Source: Unio delphinus
Taxonomy: Eukaryota > Mollusca > Bivalvia > Unionida > Unionidae
Length of the DNA: 64,000 bases
NCBI GenBank assembly: GCA_029339505.1
Contig: JAQISU010000192.1
Coordinates: 2,465,001-2,529,000, forward strand
Direction: 5' to 3'
A model generated the notes under the pieces. It saw nothing but the letters and a program-made list of their open reading frames with translations. It was not told the origin of the DNA and did not search any database. This document shows positions 14,654-26,764 of this stretch, in pieces (the first letter of the stretch is position 1; the number at the start of each line of letters is the position of its first letter). The translations under genes and the position numbers were made by a program.

Positions 14654-17600
14654 TATTTTCTATTTAGATTACAGTCATGCCCACTCGATACTTTCTTTTT
14701 GCAGAAGTGATACATTTTATTGCATTTCTTATACAATATATACATATATAATTCCCTGCACATGTTATAACATGATAGCATGAATAAAAATACGAAGTTA
14801 AACTTATCTGATTTAGAAACGGAATATAATTTATAAGTTTTTACTCTAAACTTTGGATATGAGTATTTATATTCCATATGGAACATTCTATTTTCGTATT
14901 ACATATCCATTAGAGACCGAATGAAGTGATTCTGTACATAAAGTTAATTGCAATGCAAGTTATATATCTTTTGATACATTTAAATCATTTTACGAGAACA
15001 AATTTAAGTAGTACAGATTTCGAAATATGACCATTAAAGAATTTTACAGGATAAAACCAATTTTGTTATCACATATTTTTCTATATCTGATTTTTACCCG
15101 AGTAGCCTCCTCCAAAAGTGATAAGTTTGTTATTGGTCAGGTTGAATTTGATCCTAAGCTCATCGTCAATGAAGGCAGCAATATCCGCCAAAGCTTGTTT
15201 GCTATTGAGAAACGTTAAGCTCTCCAAACTCAGATCACTGCCAACAAAAGAAATGTCAAAATATGTACCACTAGCTCACAGTCATTGCATTTCTATTTAA
15301 TGTGAAGACAGACTCTTAATGATATATCAAGTTAAACCCAATTTAATTAAGAAGTATAATCGTCATAATAAAGATGGGGGCCCGCGCTTTCCGTTACGGA
15401 TCACTGCCGTCTCACCTCTGTCTGCGTGGGTTCGAGTCTAAGATTCGGCTAATGTAGTTATGTGAGAAAGCTTGCCAGTAGCTTCTCGTGGGTCGGTGGT
15501 TCTTTCCGGGTGTTTTCCCGGGTTCTTCCTCCACCAATAAAACTGGCCGCCATGTATAGCGTATCTTGTGCTGAAAAATGACGTTAAACCCTAAAAAAAT
15601 AATTAAAAAAACAAAAATCACAATTAAGATAACAATACTCTGTCTCTTTTAACGGAAATTAATTTTTGGAGGAGAGCAGCAGTAAAATAGCACATCCTCC
15701 CACTTATATGATTTGTAAAAATACTGGTCTAGAACATCTTTGAAAAACGTATTTTCGTAGACCTCCAAACTGAGACGAAAAAGAATATTTATAGTTGCAT
15801 ATGATGCAGATATGACATTACCTTCATAAAATGCCAAATATATGTTTATGTTTAACGTTTCAAAAATATTCGACCAGAACCATGTATATTTCCAAACTAA
15901 ACAGCTAAAATCATTTCTAATGAAGTCGATATTTTTTTTTACTTAACTAACCCACCAAGTAGCTCTCTAAAGAATTATTCAAAATAAATTTCTAAATCGA
16001 ACATTATTTATACGATTCTTTAAGAACATGAAACTGCTGGAAAAAAATTTTAAAAAAAGAATCAAAAAGTTAATTGTATCAAAAAAGCCATTTTTATTTA
16101 TGCAGATACGAGAAAATGTGGTTTTCCATTTGCGATTACAAGATCACCAATTATGCGTAATTTTTACTTCTAAACGATTAACTCCTTCTATCGACAAGTT
16201 AAGTTAGCTCCTCGTCTTTATGAAATCCTCTCTGACCGACGATGACGTCCATAATCCATCCGATTGATACAAGTTGTACAGCAATATGAAGATGCTATCT
16301 TTTTATTGATTGTTTGTTAAGATAAAAATGTATACCGGTAATAATCTTGGACCACTTTGTTCCATGCTGCCACCTATCGGTTTAAAATGAAGATAACTGG
16401 CTAAGGTCCCTTAGTATGAATATTGAAATATGCACTTGATTACATAACAGTTAGTGCTTGTACATTTTTACGGAGGTTCAAATTTATTTAAGCACTTGTT
16501 CAAAAATACATTTCATTCGCATGCTTGTTTATCTGAAACGACGACAATATACACATATTCTTTATTTCAAAATATGGTCATTTATTTCTATAAGGTACAG
16601 TTAAAATATCCACATGAATGTTTCTTTATCGTTTTACCAGTCTAATTTGTTTTGTAAGTTTGTTTTTATTTCCGTACACATGCATATATATATATTAAAT
16701 TCTTTGTTGTCTATTTTGATTTAGCACCTACGAGATCAATAATTTTATGTCAGTATTATATACCAATGCTATTTCAAGGGAATACTTCCATCATAGACTG
16801 GTGACAATATATATCCGTCAGCATGATTGATTTGATTTAGTTTTAAAGGATTTTTCTTCAAATTTTGGAGTAATTATTTCTATGTTCTCTATGTATTTTT
16901 CCGACACAATTATTCATGCTGGTTTCAAACTGTTCACATAATCATCAGGTGTTTTCCATTTCATCAGCACACATATTTTAATGTTGGGTCTTTTCATCTT
17001 TAATCATATTTGGAACCTTGTAATCGTAATTTGTTTGTCTTCAATTAACTCATCCTCTTGGCACAATTCATCTCAATATGTGCTCAGTTATGCAATTTGT
17101 AGGCAACCAGCTCACTTTATGTCCTTTGTATACTTTAAAGACGTGCTCTAAAATAAAATTCTGGGGCCCTTTTTATGTTCCCTTTCGGTTAATGAGCTTT
17201 TCTATCAGCCTTTGAACATATCAACTTCGTACATCGAAGAAGAGCAATAAAAAACTAACCAGCAAGAATGAGTTTACATTAAAATTTGGAACGGCTCATA
17301 AGATCTCCGATTAGAAGTTAAAACGTTTGAATCGCAAGTTCATCCTGCCCGCAAACATTTACCGCTGTTCTTGAACAAAGTATATGTAAGGTTCTAAGAG
17401 CAAAGGTAACCTTCACAAAAAGTATATGTTAGGCATTTAGAGCAAAGGTGACCTTCACAAAGTATATGTTAGGCGTTTAGAGCAAAGGTGAGCTTCACAA
17501 AGTATACGTTAGGCGTTAAGAGCAAAGGTGACCTTCACTAAGTATATGTTATGCTTTATGGCAAATGCGATGTTCACACAGTACTGAATCTGTGATTGTG

Positions 17601-17683
17601 TGTTTTCAAAAAGCTATTATTGAGGGCCATGGTTATATGACCTATTAGCGGTGAACCTGAATAAAAATGTATTGTAATTTTAC

Positions 17684-17731
<48 letters not shown>

Positions 17732-19773
17732 GCAAGAACAACGAATGCTAAACGCATAAAATGTATTTGCGCCATAAAAAGTCATGATACCCACCATTAA
17801 TTGTAAAAATTTTGATTTTGTACAGGCATAGTCATTTTCATTTGATCGGAGTTGTTGATCCATTTAGTTCCACATCAACGGTGAACGATGTGAATCGACG
17901 ATCTTTGACTCGTGAAGATGGGTTTCGGTAATATGTCGCAGTACAAAGAAGCTAATAAGGAAAACTATGTGCTTCCTAAAAACGACTGTGTTTTTTTAAT
18001 GAAATGTGACGATTTGGAAAAAAGAGGAAATTCGAGCATTAATAGATCGTGGCTAGGTATTTATCAACTTTACTTCCATTGTGAGTGATTAGGTAAAATT
18101 ATTCACTTCGATAAATATCCATCCATTAACCATTTAATCCTTTATTAAATAGTCACTAACTATATTTACACTTTTTAGTTCTAGGTCATATAAAATAAAC
18201 ATGTTATAATTCTATTATTCATTTGTTATTTTTTATATTGCCTTGAAATAATGACTCTGAATAACATCAATCTTCTAGTTTCTTCTATAGCGGCCAGTGT
18301 ATTTGGTTGAGGAAGAATCCAGAAACCACCCGTCGAGAGCCCCCGACCCACGTGAAGCTTGTGCCACGGTTTTTTTCACATACCTGCGCTGGCCGAACGG
18401 AGACTAAAGCACATACATAGATAGGTGGGAAGTAAGTGAACTGTAGACCACTGGGTCACATGGGGCCCCACCACCACATATGTAAAGCAGTGACGGAATA
18501 TCCAGCCATAGAAAAGGAAAATAAAACAATGCCATGTTGCTTCATATGGAACGTGACCTTCAGTCTTTGATATTCATAATGTTTGGTATAGAATGAGTAG
18601 GGGAAAATGAAAGGAATATCTAACATACTTATTTAAGACATATGTCATAACTGTGTTAAGGATAAATAGGAACGCGTGAGGCAAAAGAAAACAGTAAAGC
18701 ATTACATTGGAAAAATCAATGCCATCATTAACCTGTTCATTTGATAACTTCCTTGATGACGAGAATTGGAATACAGTCGGGAGAATATTGAAATCCAACT
18801 GGACAGGAAAGAGACGCTCGTCTTGTATAGAGAAAACGAAAATAGAAATTGTGTCGTCTTTCAGATTTCATGTTTGTTATTGTGTCATCTATCTCTATGA
18901 ATTGGAGTATGGTGATGGTATTATTGACTAATATGTCTACAAATAGGAAGAAGAGAAGAGAATAGAAGAATATATAGAAAGACAATTTTAATAAACATAA
19001 TATACAGTAGATGGCATACTTGGTTGGCTGACTCTTCCCATAGAATCTGTGCTCTAGGAGTACGCAGAAGGCATTAAAAGTCTTAGCGTATTCGACCATG
19101 GCTCCATCCAGCAGCCATAGTGGGTCAGCGGATGCTTCTCCACCAATCAGAAGAAAGACTGGTCCCCCTGGTTTAAAGAAGGCATCGTTTACAAAGTATC
19201 GCTGAAAAAAATCGTACGAAAGGTATGTAAGCCGTGTGTAAAATATAAATACTGCATTCAACATAGAAACCTAGAATTCAGACATAAATGTTTCCTTTCT
19301 TAAACGGTGAACGTCTTATTTTGAAGCGATTCCAGTCTAAAGATTTCATTTGACTGTCAGGGAAGCTTAAAAAGCAACGAAATCATTACTGATATGTATT
19401 CCCGTGTTTTCGAGTATTATGCAGATTTAAAGATGTATTAAAAAGTATGCCAAATGTAAGGGAATCAGTGGAATTTAAACCTAATCATAATCGTTGAGTA
19501 TATTTTTTCCTCTTGTCTAGATAAAAAAAATGTTTTTGCATTATTACTTACCTGGTTCCAATAGTAAACCCGAGAACCTGAAAAATGATCACGCCTCTGC
19601 AGATTAAATATCATCGGTTGGGGTAGGACTTCACCGGGTTTCTTCTCACGGGGTGGACCCAACATACCTCCTTTGGGTCTTCCACGAAGAATTATGGGAA
19701 CCCAACCACATGCCAGGCATATTGCTTCAGCAACGACAACCAGAATTAGGAGAAGGTATTTCATGGCCGTCAT
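1..19773 (-). CDS. Gene B: secreted S28-family (PRCP / thymus-specific serine protease-like) protein, 3' end outside window
   Basis: Nine exons on the minus strand read in one frame with GT-AG introns: 19773-19552, 19201-19020, 15237-15098, 14589-14494, 8015-7877, 4201-4087, 2514-2307, 1380-1281 and 32 to the left edge. The first exon encodes a hydrophobic signal peptide ([20 protein letters not shown] region). S28 landmarks follow: [52 protein letters not shown], a WWGQPDK segment, [14 protein letters not shown] and YSCDQC. Family members are lysosomal or secreted prolyl-bond peptidases of about 500 residues. The expected nucleophile motif GGSYxG reads GGGYSG here, with Gly about residue 179, so peptidase activity is doubtful. 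The last part, with the Asp/His region, is not in the window. An alternative start is the Met three codons downstream. Family call is firm; loss of activity is inference. Confidence 0.88.
406..455. repeat. (CA)n microsatellite
   Basis: Uninterrupted CA repeat of about 25 units in the last visible intron of gene B. Confidence 0.95.
570..1170 (-). pseudogene. Decayed LINE reverse-transcriptase C-terminal fragment (tentative)
   Basis: Minus-strand frames, broken by a shift near 800, read a tryptophan/arginine-rich stretch, then CPLCG with a spaced Cys/His pattern, then a Leu-rich tail. This resembles the C-terminal zinc-like region after the reverse transcriptase of some non-LTR retrotransposons. 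No RT core motif is present, so the assignment rests on pattern only. It lies inside the gene B intron between exons 8 and 9. Confidence 0.4.
1183..1236. repeat. (GA)n microsatellite
   Basis: Pure GA repeat. On the gene B sense strand it is a CT tract beginning about 45 nt after the exon 8 donor site. Confidence 0.95.
2931..3107. mobile_element. Foldback / hairpin MITE-like palindrome
   Basis: The two arms (about 2931-3005 and 3038-3107) are imperfect inverted repeats. The termini are CTATGTG and CACATAG, with matching inner blocks such as AGGTAATGATTTAA versus TTAAATCATTACCC and GAATAATGTC versus GACATTATTC. The loop is about 30 bp. No coding capacity and no clear target duplication were seen. 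Confidence 0.6.
3220..3416. mobile_element. hAT-type MITE, 197 bp, with perfect 8-bp target-site duplication
   Basis: Perfect 12-bp terminal inverted repeats (CAGAGGCGTAGC at 3220-3231 and its complement at 3405-3416) are flanked on both sides by the 8-bp direct repeat CAAGGTTG (3212-3219 and 3417-3424). An 8-bp duplication and a CAG start fit the hAT superfamily. The interior holds an 18-G run and no open frame, so it is non-autonomous. It sits in an intron of gene B (between exons 6 and 7). Confidence 0.85.
4987..5063. repeat. 24-bp tandem repeat, about 3 copies
   Basis: Unit AGTCATGGTGGTAGAGTCTATAAC repeated with one substitution (GGTGG to GCTGG in the third copy). Confidence 0.85.
5240..6190 (-). 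pseudogene. Degraded coding remnant of unknown origin, possibly viral
   Basis: Minus-strand fragments at 5982-5692 and 5582-5268 look protein-like. The second has a glycine/hydrophobic stretch followed by a helical segment ending [14 protein letters not shown]. That layout (hydrophobic segment, helix, acidic Glu-x-x-Phe motif) parallels the membrane/coiled-coil protein at 41563-42149, so this could be an older fragment of a related element. Stops and shifts interrupt it. It lies in the gene B intron between exons 5 and 6. The assignment is weak. Confidence 0.3.
7040..7292 (-). mobile_element. tRNA-derived SINE, family 1
   Basis: Read on the minus strand, an A-box-like GTGGCCTAGTGGTTAGAGC and a B-box-like GGTCGTGAATTCGATCCTG sit at tRNA-like spacing. 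A body follows containing GGGATAATGTGACTGGGTGG, which is shared with the copy at 31105-31340. Confidence 0.75.
8146..9903. repeat. 45-bp minisatellite, about 39 copies
   Basis: Tandem array of a 45-bp unit starting CAATGCCAGTGGTAAGGTAA. Copies are almost identical, with a recurrent C/A variant (CAATCTCTAA versus CAATCTATAA) and rarer ones (AGGTGATG, AGATGATG, GTTCAATC). Because 45 is a multiple of 3, all frames stay open and give long artificial reading frames. A six-unit block starting with GATGTTCAATCTAT near 9270 recurs near 9540. The array lies in the gene B intron between exons 4 and 5. Confidence 0.97.
10101..10247. mobile_element. hAT-type MITE, 147 bp, with perfect 8-bp target-site duplication
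   Basis: Imperfect terminal inverted repeats (CAGGGACGGCCTAGG at the left; complement of CCTAGGGCTGTTTCTG at the right) are flanked by the 8-bp direct repeat ATAGCCAG at 10093-10100 and 10248-10255. No open frame. A different family from the element at 3220. Confidence 0.8.
10260..11600. other. Intron DNA, nothing recognised
   Basis: AT-rich sequence within the gene B intron between exons 4 and 5. I see no coding frame, repeat array or element boundary. Confidence 0.5.
11772..11925. repeat. 77-bp tandem duplication inside the LINE
   Basis: The block starting AAAAGCACCAGACACACAGC (11772-11848) recurs at 11849-11925 with one difference. 77 is not a multiple of 3, so it shifts the reading frame. 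Confidence 0.93.
12412..12468. repeat. (TA)n microsatellite
   Basis: About 28 TA units at the internal deletion point of the LINE reverse transcriptase. Confidence 0.95.
13585..14493. other. Intron DNA, nothing recognised
   Basis: AT-rich with T/A-rich low-complexity stretches (14270-14330). No gene or element recognised before gene B exon 4. Confidence 0.5.
14594..14652. repeat. (AAT)n microsatellite at a splice acceptor
   Basis: On the gene B sense strand this is an ATT repeat that ends directly at the GCAG of the exon 4 acceptor (exon starts at 14589). Confidence 0.93.
15380..15590 (+). mobile_element. tRNA-derived SINE, family 2, copy 1
   Basis: Contains a B-box-like GGGTTCGAGTCT and a body AGAAAGCTTGCCAG, CTTCTCGTGGGTCGGTGG, GGTTCTTCCTCCACCA, ending ACTGGCCGCC and GACGTTAAACCC with an A-rich tail. 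The same body occurs at 30147-30395, 53428-53645 and, inverted, at 18288-18425. Confidence 0.8.
15600..17370. other. Intron DNA, nothing recognised
   Basis: AT-rich intron between exons 2 and 3 of gene B. No frame, array or element was identified in this stretch. Confidence 0.5.
17377..17582. repeat. About 40-bp tandem repeat, 5 degenerate copies
   Basis: Units built on AAAGTATATGTTAGGC, TTTAGAGCAAAGGTGA and CCTTCAC. The copies diverge progressively, most in the last. Confidence 0.85.
17688..17728. repeat. (GT)n microsatellite
   Basis: Pure GT repeat, about 20 units. Confidence 0.95.
18288..18425 (-). mobile_element. tRNA-derived SINE, family 2, diverged copy 2
   Basis: In reverse orientation it aligns by eye to the family-2 body: GCGGCCAGT, GAGGAAGAA, CCGACCCACG, GAAGCT, TTTCACATA. 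The match is patchy, so this is an old copy. Confidence 0.55.
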
Positions 19774-20540
19774 GCTACTGTATCATGTGATAAACGTTTG
19801 CCCTTGACGTCTAACATGTATACAGTGCTTCAATATGATAACGGAATTTTGTTTGCATAACCCTAGCTCTTGATATTTATTACAAATATACAGTCCATAT
19901 CGCATAAACAAAGGTTATTTGCGTTGTTCGTCTTGGAGTTTACATTTCCGGTGAAAAAGCGCATTATTAGGTATAAATCGGGGTGAACTACACACAGGGA
20001 CGACCCAGATCTCCTGAATAAAATAGAATTTACATCCATGTGGTGTAATTTAGAAACTTAGAGGTTAACGAATCATTGAATATATCTATGGAAAAATAAT
20101 ACTGGATAATACGCCGTGACCTGAATGTTATTGTATACTGTAAGGTGAAATTTAATTTACGTGGATACGCTTGGAATCGAGTTATTCTGTTCATTATGAA
20201 CGTGTATAAATAATACATCCATTGTTATATATGATGGTATACTAAAGCACTGTTATTTCACGAGGAAGTTTATAAACACGCGACGCCCAGCGGCTGTTAA
20301 CCTATGTAGAAGTGCAGAAAAAAGGGAATCAAATCTATAGAAGCACAATTTCACAAAAATGTCGGTTATTATGAAATCTAAATTGAACAATACGCAAGTT
20401 CAGTTATTAGTAAAGTGCATGCAATTTCATTGATGACCCTTTACAAAACTACTTTCGACTTATATCCAAATGGGTTTTGATTAAGAGATATTCTCAGTGT
20501 GTCGCATGCATTTTGATGCTTAGTCATATACCAATGGTGA
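19774..20540. other. Intergenic DNA upstream of gene B
   Basis: This should hold the gene B promoter. I see no convincing TATA box or other named site. Confidence 0.4.
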
Positions 20541-20549
20541 CGTATAGGC

Positions 20550-20640
20550 AATAATAATAATAATAATAATAAATGAGGACTTTGTATATCGCCTAATCTT
20601 TAGAAGCTCTAAGCGCTTTACAACATCTATTAGGACAGAA
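20550..20640 (-). mobile_element. LINE 3' tail fragment with (ATT)n end
   Basis: On the minus strand it reads TAAAGCGCTTAGAGCTTC, AAAGATTAGGC, then CAAAGTCCTCA and an ATT repeat. The same tail occurs in plus orientation at 29745-29967, which marks it as the 3' end of a dispersed LINE family. Confidence 0.6.
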
Positions 20641-21042
20641 GTTTTAGTAAAAGTAATAAGATTGACACTTTCTCTAAATTGTATTAAAGTAATGTTTTAC
20701 TCATCTATATTAAAGTAAGCTTTTTTAAATATATTTAGATTAATTTCATTTATTTCTAAATCACAACTATATATATTAAAGGAATAAAAATAGTTGATGT
20801 TGCAAGCAAAAGGCCAATGTACATTGTTGTGTGGAATAAGTGTATGAACTCAGCAAGAAATATAATTCTGCAATCTATAATATAATACATTGGCGAATTT
20901 CCAAAGCAGTGACTAAGAGCTTGGGTCTAACTTTCTGTCGAATGACGTAAAACAAAATGATTCTTATGTAATGAAGAGTGAGGTATCTATGCTGGTTAGA
21001 TGTACCGAGGGATGGCCATATTTGGTCTTGCCGTGCGCCAGA

Positions 21043-21122
21043 CACATATAAATAAGCGCGCAAATCTCCCATGTCAGTTCCTCACATCTAGAAGCTAGCA
21101 AGAGCTTGTCATTTTCATTACA
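21043..21122 (+). promoter_or_regulatory. Possible promoter and first exon with splice donor
   Basis: A TATA-like ATATAAATAAGCGCGC near 21047 is followed about 25 bp on by CAGTTCCTCACATCTAGAAG and, at 21122/21123, by the donor-like ACAG/GTAAGAAC. The block GTTCCTCACATCTAGA...GCAAGAG...TTGTC recurs at 21684-21720 without the donor. No downstream coding exon was found. It could equally be part of an unrecognised repeat. Confidence 0.25.
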
Positions 21123-22009
21123 GGTAAGAACTGTATATGTCGTAAACTTCATTTAGTAACAGGCATTTTTAATGTTTGAGATTTTAATGGTAAAGTTCAT
21201 ATGTTTGCAATATTGTTCACTGAATTCTTTTATTTACAATACATTGTAATAGAAAGTTTAATTGTTTTAAAGAATTAATATTTAATTATATTTATGGTAA
21301 TTTTTATTGTAAAAGACGAATTCGCTACCAACTTAATGTTTAGATTTAATGTTGAAATAAAGTATTCTTAAAGTAACAAAGAATAATATCTAGCAACATA
21401 TTCCAAATCAATATTCTATTTTAAAATGAGTAAAATACATTTCTTTAAATTGATTGTTGCATTAATTGCAGCTATTACATTTTATACTTTTGGCTATCAT
21501 GAAATTGATCGAGATTTAACCATTTGTAATAAATTCTAAATAGCAGAAATAATAGAAATAAATGAAGTTGGAAAGCTTAAAAGGAAAGTGTAATTTTATA
21601 TGTATTTCATGTATTTTGATTATTAAGATTATAGATGTGTTTCTTGAATGTAGTAATATATGTGTATTGATTATTTAAATAAAGTTCCTCACATCTAGAG
21701 CTTGCAAGAGGCTTGTCTTTTTTATCACAGATATAGCTGTATCCCATCATCGTAGTGACACCTTCTTTAAGGAGCTCATTCGTTCTTCTCTTCTCTCTAT
21801 CATTTCGGATTCCAAATTTAATACATCTATGACATTATGAGGAAACATTTTTCATAATAGCTCTCATAAAACATCTATAATGATATGACTGCAAAAAAAC
21901 ACCCAACAACAATAAATTAAACCACCATGCAATAATAAAACATAAAACTGCTGATAATATGTCATAAACATTTTTAGGTCTTAAGGTGCATTTCAAGAGC
22001 ATTCTTGAA

Positions 22010-23345
22010 AGGGATCGCTGTGTCTTTGTGTCTAAGGTAGTGTGCAATTTATTCTACGTTGTAGGGCCCTCGTATGCAAAAGAACATAATTCATATGATT
22101 TCGTTATGATAGTGGGAATATTGAGTATATGATTGTCAGAAGAGGAGCATAAGTATCTTGCTGGTGTGTACACATGGTTGAGGCCGGATAGGTATGCTGG
22201 ACTGGAGTCTTTCAGTGAAACGTAGCACAGAGAACAAATTTTGTTTTATATTTGTAATCGAATGGATAGCCAGTGTAGAGTACAGATCAGCGGGAGGTGT
22301 GCTCTGATTGTGGTACTCTAAATATGATCCGATCAGCTGTGTTTTGAGCTTTTTGAAGTTTCTGGAGTAGATATTGAGACAAACCAGACAGAATTGAGTT
22401 ACAATAGTCCAGTCTTACTAATGAATACACAAGTGTTTTAGTGGCATCAACTGAACGATATTTGCGAATGGAGCTGATGCGTCTCAGCTTAAGATATGCA
22501 GCCATGACATGTTAGTGCAGTGTGAGAGTACTGTACAAAGTAACACCTAGGTTTAGTACTGACTGTGAATTTAATGTTGGTGTTGCTGATATTTATTGTT
22601 TCAGGTAAAGGATTTCGATGCGTTGTGATCAGAATGGCATCAGTTTTATCATCATTCATCTGCAGCTTGTTACATGTCAGGCATGGTTTAAAATCTTAAA
22701 TGCACCTCTCTACTCCTTGGATGGTAGCATCAACTTCAGTTTTGTGGCTAGACTTGTATATTTGAGTGTAATCAGAGTACAACTGGTGAGACAATGGGTG
22801 AAGATCTATAACACTTGATAGCGACAGAGTGTGTAGAATGAAGTGAACAGGTCCAAGAACAGTCCCCTGTGGAACATAACAACATAGATCAGCTGGGCTG
22901 GAGTGTATTCCATTTGTAGATATAATTTGTGTCCATTGACGACTAAGTAGGACCTGAACCACTGTAAAGCTGTATTGGGAATGAAAAATACATGCTGGAA
23001 ACGGTGAAGTAATATATCATGGTCTATTATGTCAAATGCTGCAGACAAATCAAAGAGCGCGATGACTGTAATCTTTCCGCTATCCAAAGCAGAAAGAATG
23101 GCATTAAATACCTTCAGAAGAGTAGTTTCAGTACTGTAGCAAGGACGGTATGCAGACAATACATTGCTAGAAAGACTGCTTTAATTCGAATGAGATACAA
23201 GTTGGGTTAGAACAACATTTTCTGAGTTTTTTTTATATGAACGGGAGATTAGAGGACTGGACGGCAGGTCTTTATATCGTTATGGTCAAGTGTTGGTTTC
23301 TTCAGCAGAGGCTTTACGATGGCAGTTTAAAAAAATGATGGGAAT
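22010..23345 (-). pseudogene. Decayed CR1/L2-type LINE reverse transcriptase
   Basis: Minus-strand frames give, in order, a KPLLKKPTLDHND segment (about 23320), SAYRPCYSTETTLLKVFNAI and LFDLSAAFDIIDHDILLHR (about 23150-23000, the first catalytic Asp block), TVLGPVHFILHTL, the degenerate catalytic box LYSDYTQIY (about 22775; family form YADD), and RLDYCNSILSGL (about 22400). Frameshifts separate the pieces. There is no endonuclease part. The 5' side is cut off by the compound microsatellite at 23356. Confidence 0.88.
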
Positions 23346-23353
23346 TGCCCAGA

Positions 23354-25028
<1,675 letters not shown>

Positions 25029-25091
<63 letters not shown>
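25029..25091. repeat. (CA)n microsatellite
   Basis: About 31 CA units, some 250 bp downstream of the gene A poly(A) signal. Confidence 0.95.
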
Positions 25092-25092
<1 letters not shown>

Positions 25093-25340
25093 CTTGCAGG
25101 AAGTGTTATGCATACGGGATAAAACAATGATTACTGCAGCAAGCTAAACCTTACATTAACTTTAACATTACATGAACTAACACATTGCATAATCTAATCA
25201 TAGGTATTTAGTAGCACATAACAAGTTTGCCGTTTACATTTATGAGTGACAGCTGGGTTTATGGCTGAATTTCATATGGCAAAGAAATGATTGCTTATTA
25301 ATTGGTACTGTCACATTCAGTACTATATAATGTATCTAGA

Positions 25341-25346
25341 TTTATT
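25341..25346 (-). terminator. Poly(A) signal of gene A
   Basis: AATAAA on the minus strand, about 107 nt after the gene A stop codon (25455-25453). Confidence 0.55.
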
Positions 25347-25452
25347 TAAAAGTTAAAAAAAAAGTCATCCAGTTATTGAAAAAAATAATAAGTCTTGTTG
25401 ATCTGCATTGTCTTTGAAATCCATCATATAATTCAAAGAAACACCGAAAATT

Positions 25453-26718
25453 CTAGGAAATCCATCGACCAATAAGAGAGTTGATTTTTTCTCTGGCGCT
25501 CTTCAGTTGAGGCGGGTCTTGGGGTGTTGGGGAATACATGTCAGCACAGTGCGCAGTTCCTGTAAAGATATTTATTTATTTGTCTGTTTATTTATTTATT
25601 TGTCTGTTTATTTATTTATCACTGTGTATCCTGTATATATTTGGCACACAACGAGTTTTCCAAGTAGGAAACCATATCTTACATGCAATTTTCACGTAGA
25701 TTAAAATTAAAAATAGCAGTATAGTTATAATATCATGTTTTCTTTACGTAAAACCAATAATACATCTATTCAACAAAAAGGGAGACACAAACAGTAACCT
25801 TTGTTCAGACAAAATGAGTCACACCATCGGCACCCACATACATTTTTCGGGGTGGGGTGGGGTGGGGTGGGGTGGGGTGGACAAACAATTAGTAGACAGC
25901 CGTTTTTACGGAGGTAGGCCAAAACATGTTTAGAGGTGAAATCCTGTGATGGCCATTAACCACCAGACCCTTGGTCCCTATATGTGGGTGCCCATACGTC
26001 ACCCTATTCTATTGTAAAAGCATAACAACTGATCAATCACGACTTTGGAATTATACCAATTGGTCTACGGACATTTTTATGTATTGTTACGACTACATGA
26101 TCTTAGATCATATGTCGCATAACAAAACCAAAACGTATGACAAAATTTAACCAATAATTTAATTATTTAACTTATAAAATGAAAATGTGAAATTGACTTG
26201 CAGTATTATGAATTAAATAACATTTCCAACATAATAGAGTGTTCCGAATAAATCCCATGTCAAACATGTGCTGATGTAACAATATCCTTGAATATCCAGA
26301 AGTGCCAACAGGCGGATGAAACACAATGTCATTGACCAAACCTCGTTTTAACGAATTCACGATATCCATAAATATTTATTTAATCCCAACCAACATATGA
26401 GCATAAAATAAATTGCAGAGTGATATTAAAAAAGAATTATAATATAAATTAGGAAAGAGGAATCAGAATAACTGCGCAGCTCTGTCCTTATGGACATCTC
26501 AAAGACTCTTATGCGACTCAAAGTCGCAATTCATCTACGTGACTTATTTCGGAACACAACCAATCTGATTTAAGTCGTAAAACAACCAACCTGACATAAT
26601 CGTCATATGGGACGTTATTCAGACAGAGTAATTATATAGAACACAAAACCGAATAAACAACCGATTTATAGCTCATTGCAGTCTACAGTCTGCAGTCGGG
26701 GAAAAAGTAGAAGAAACG

Positions 26719-26764
<46 letters not shown>

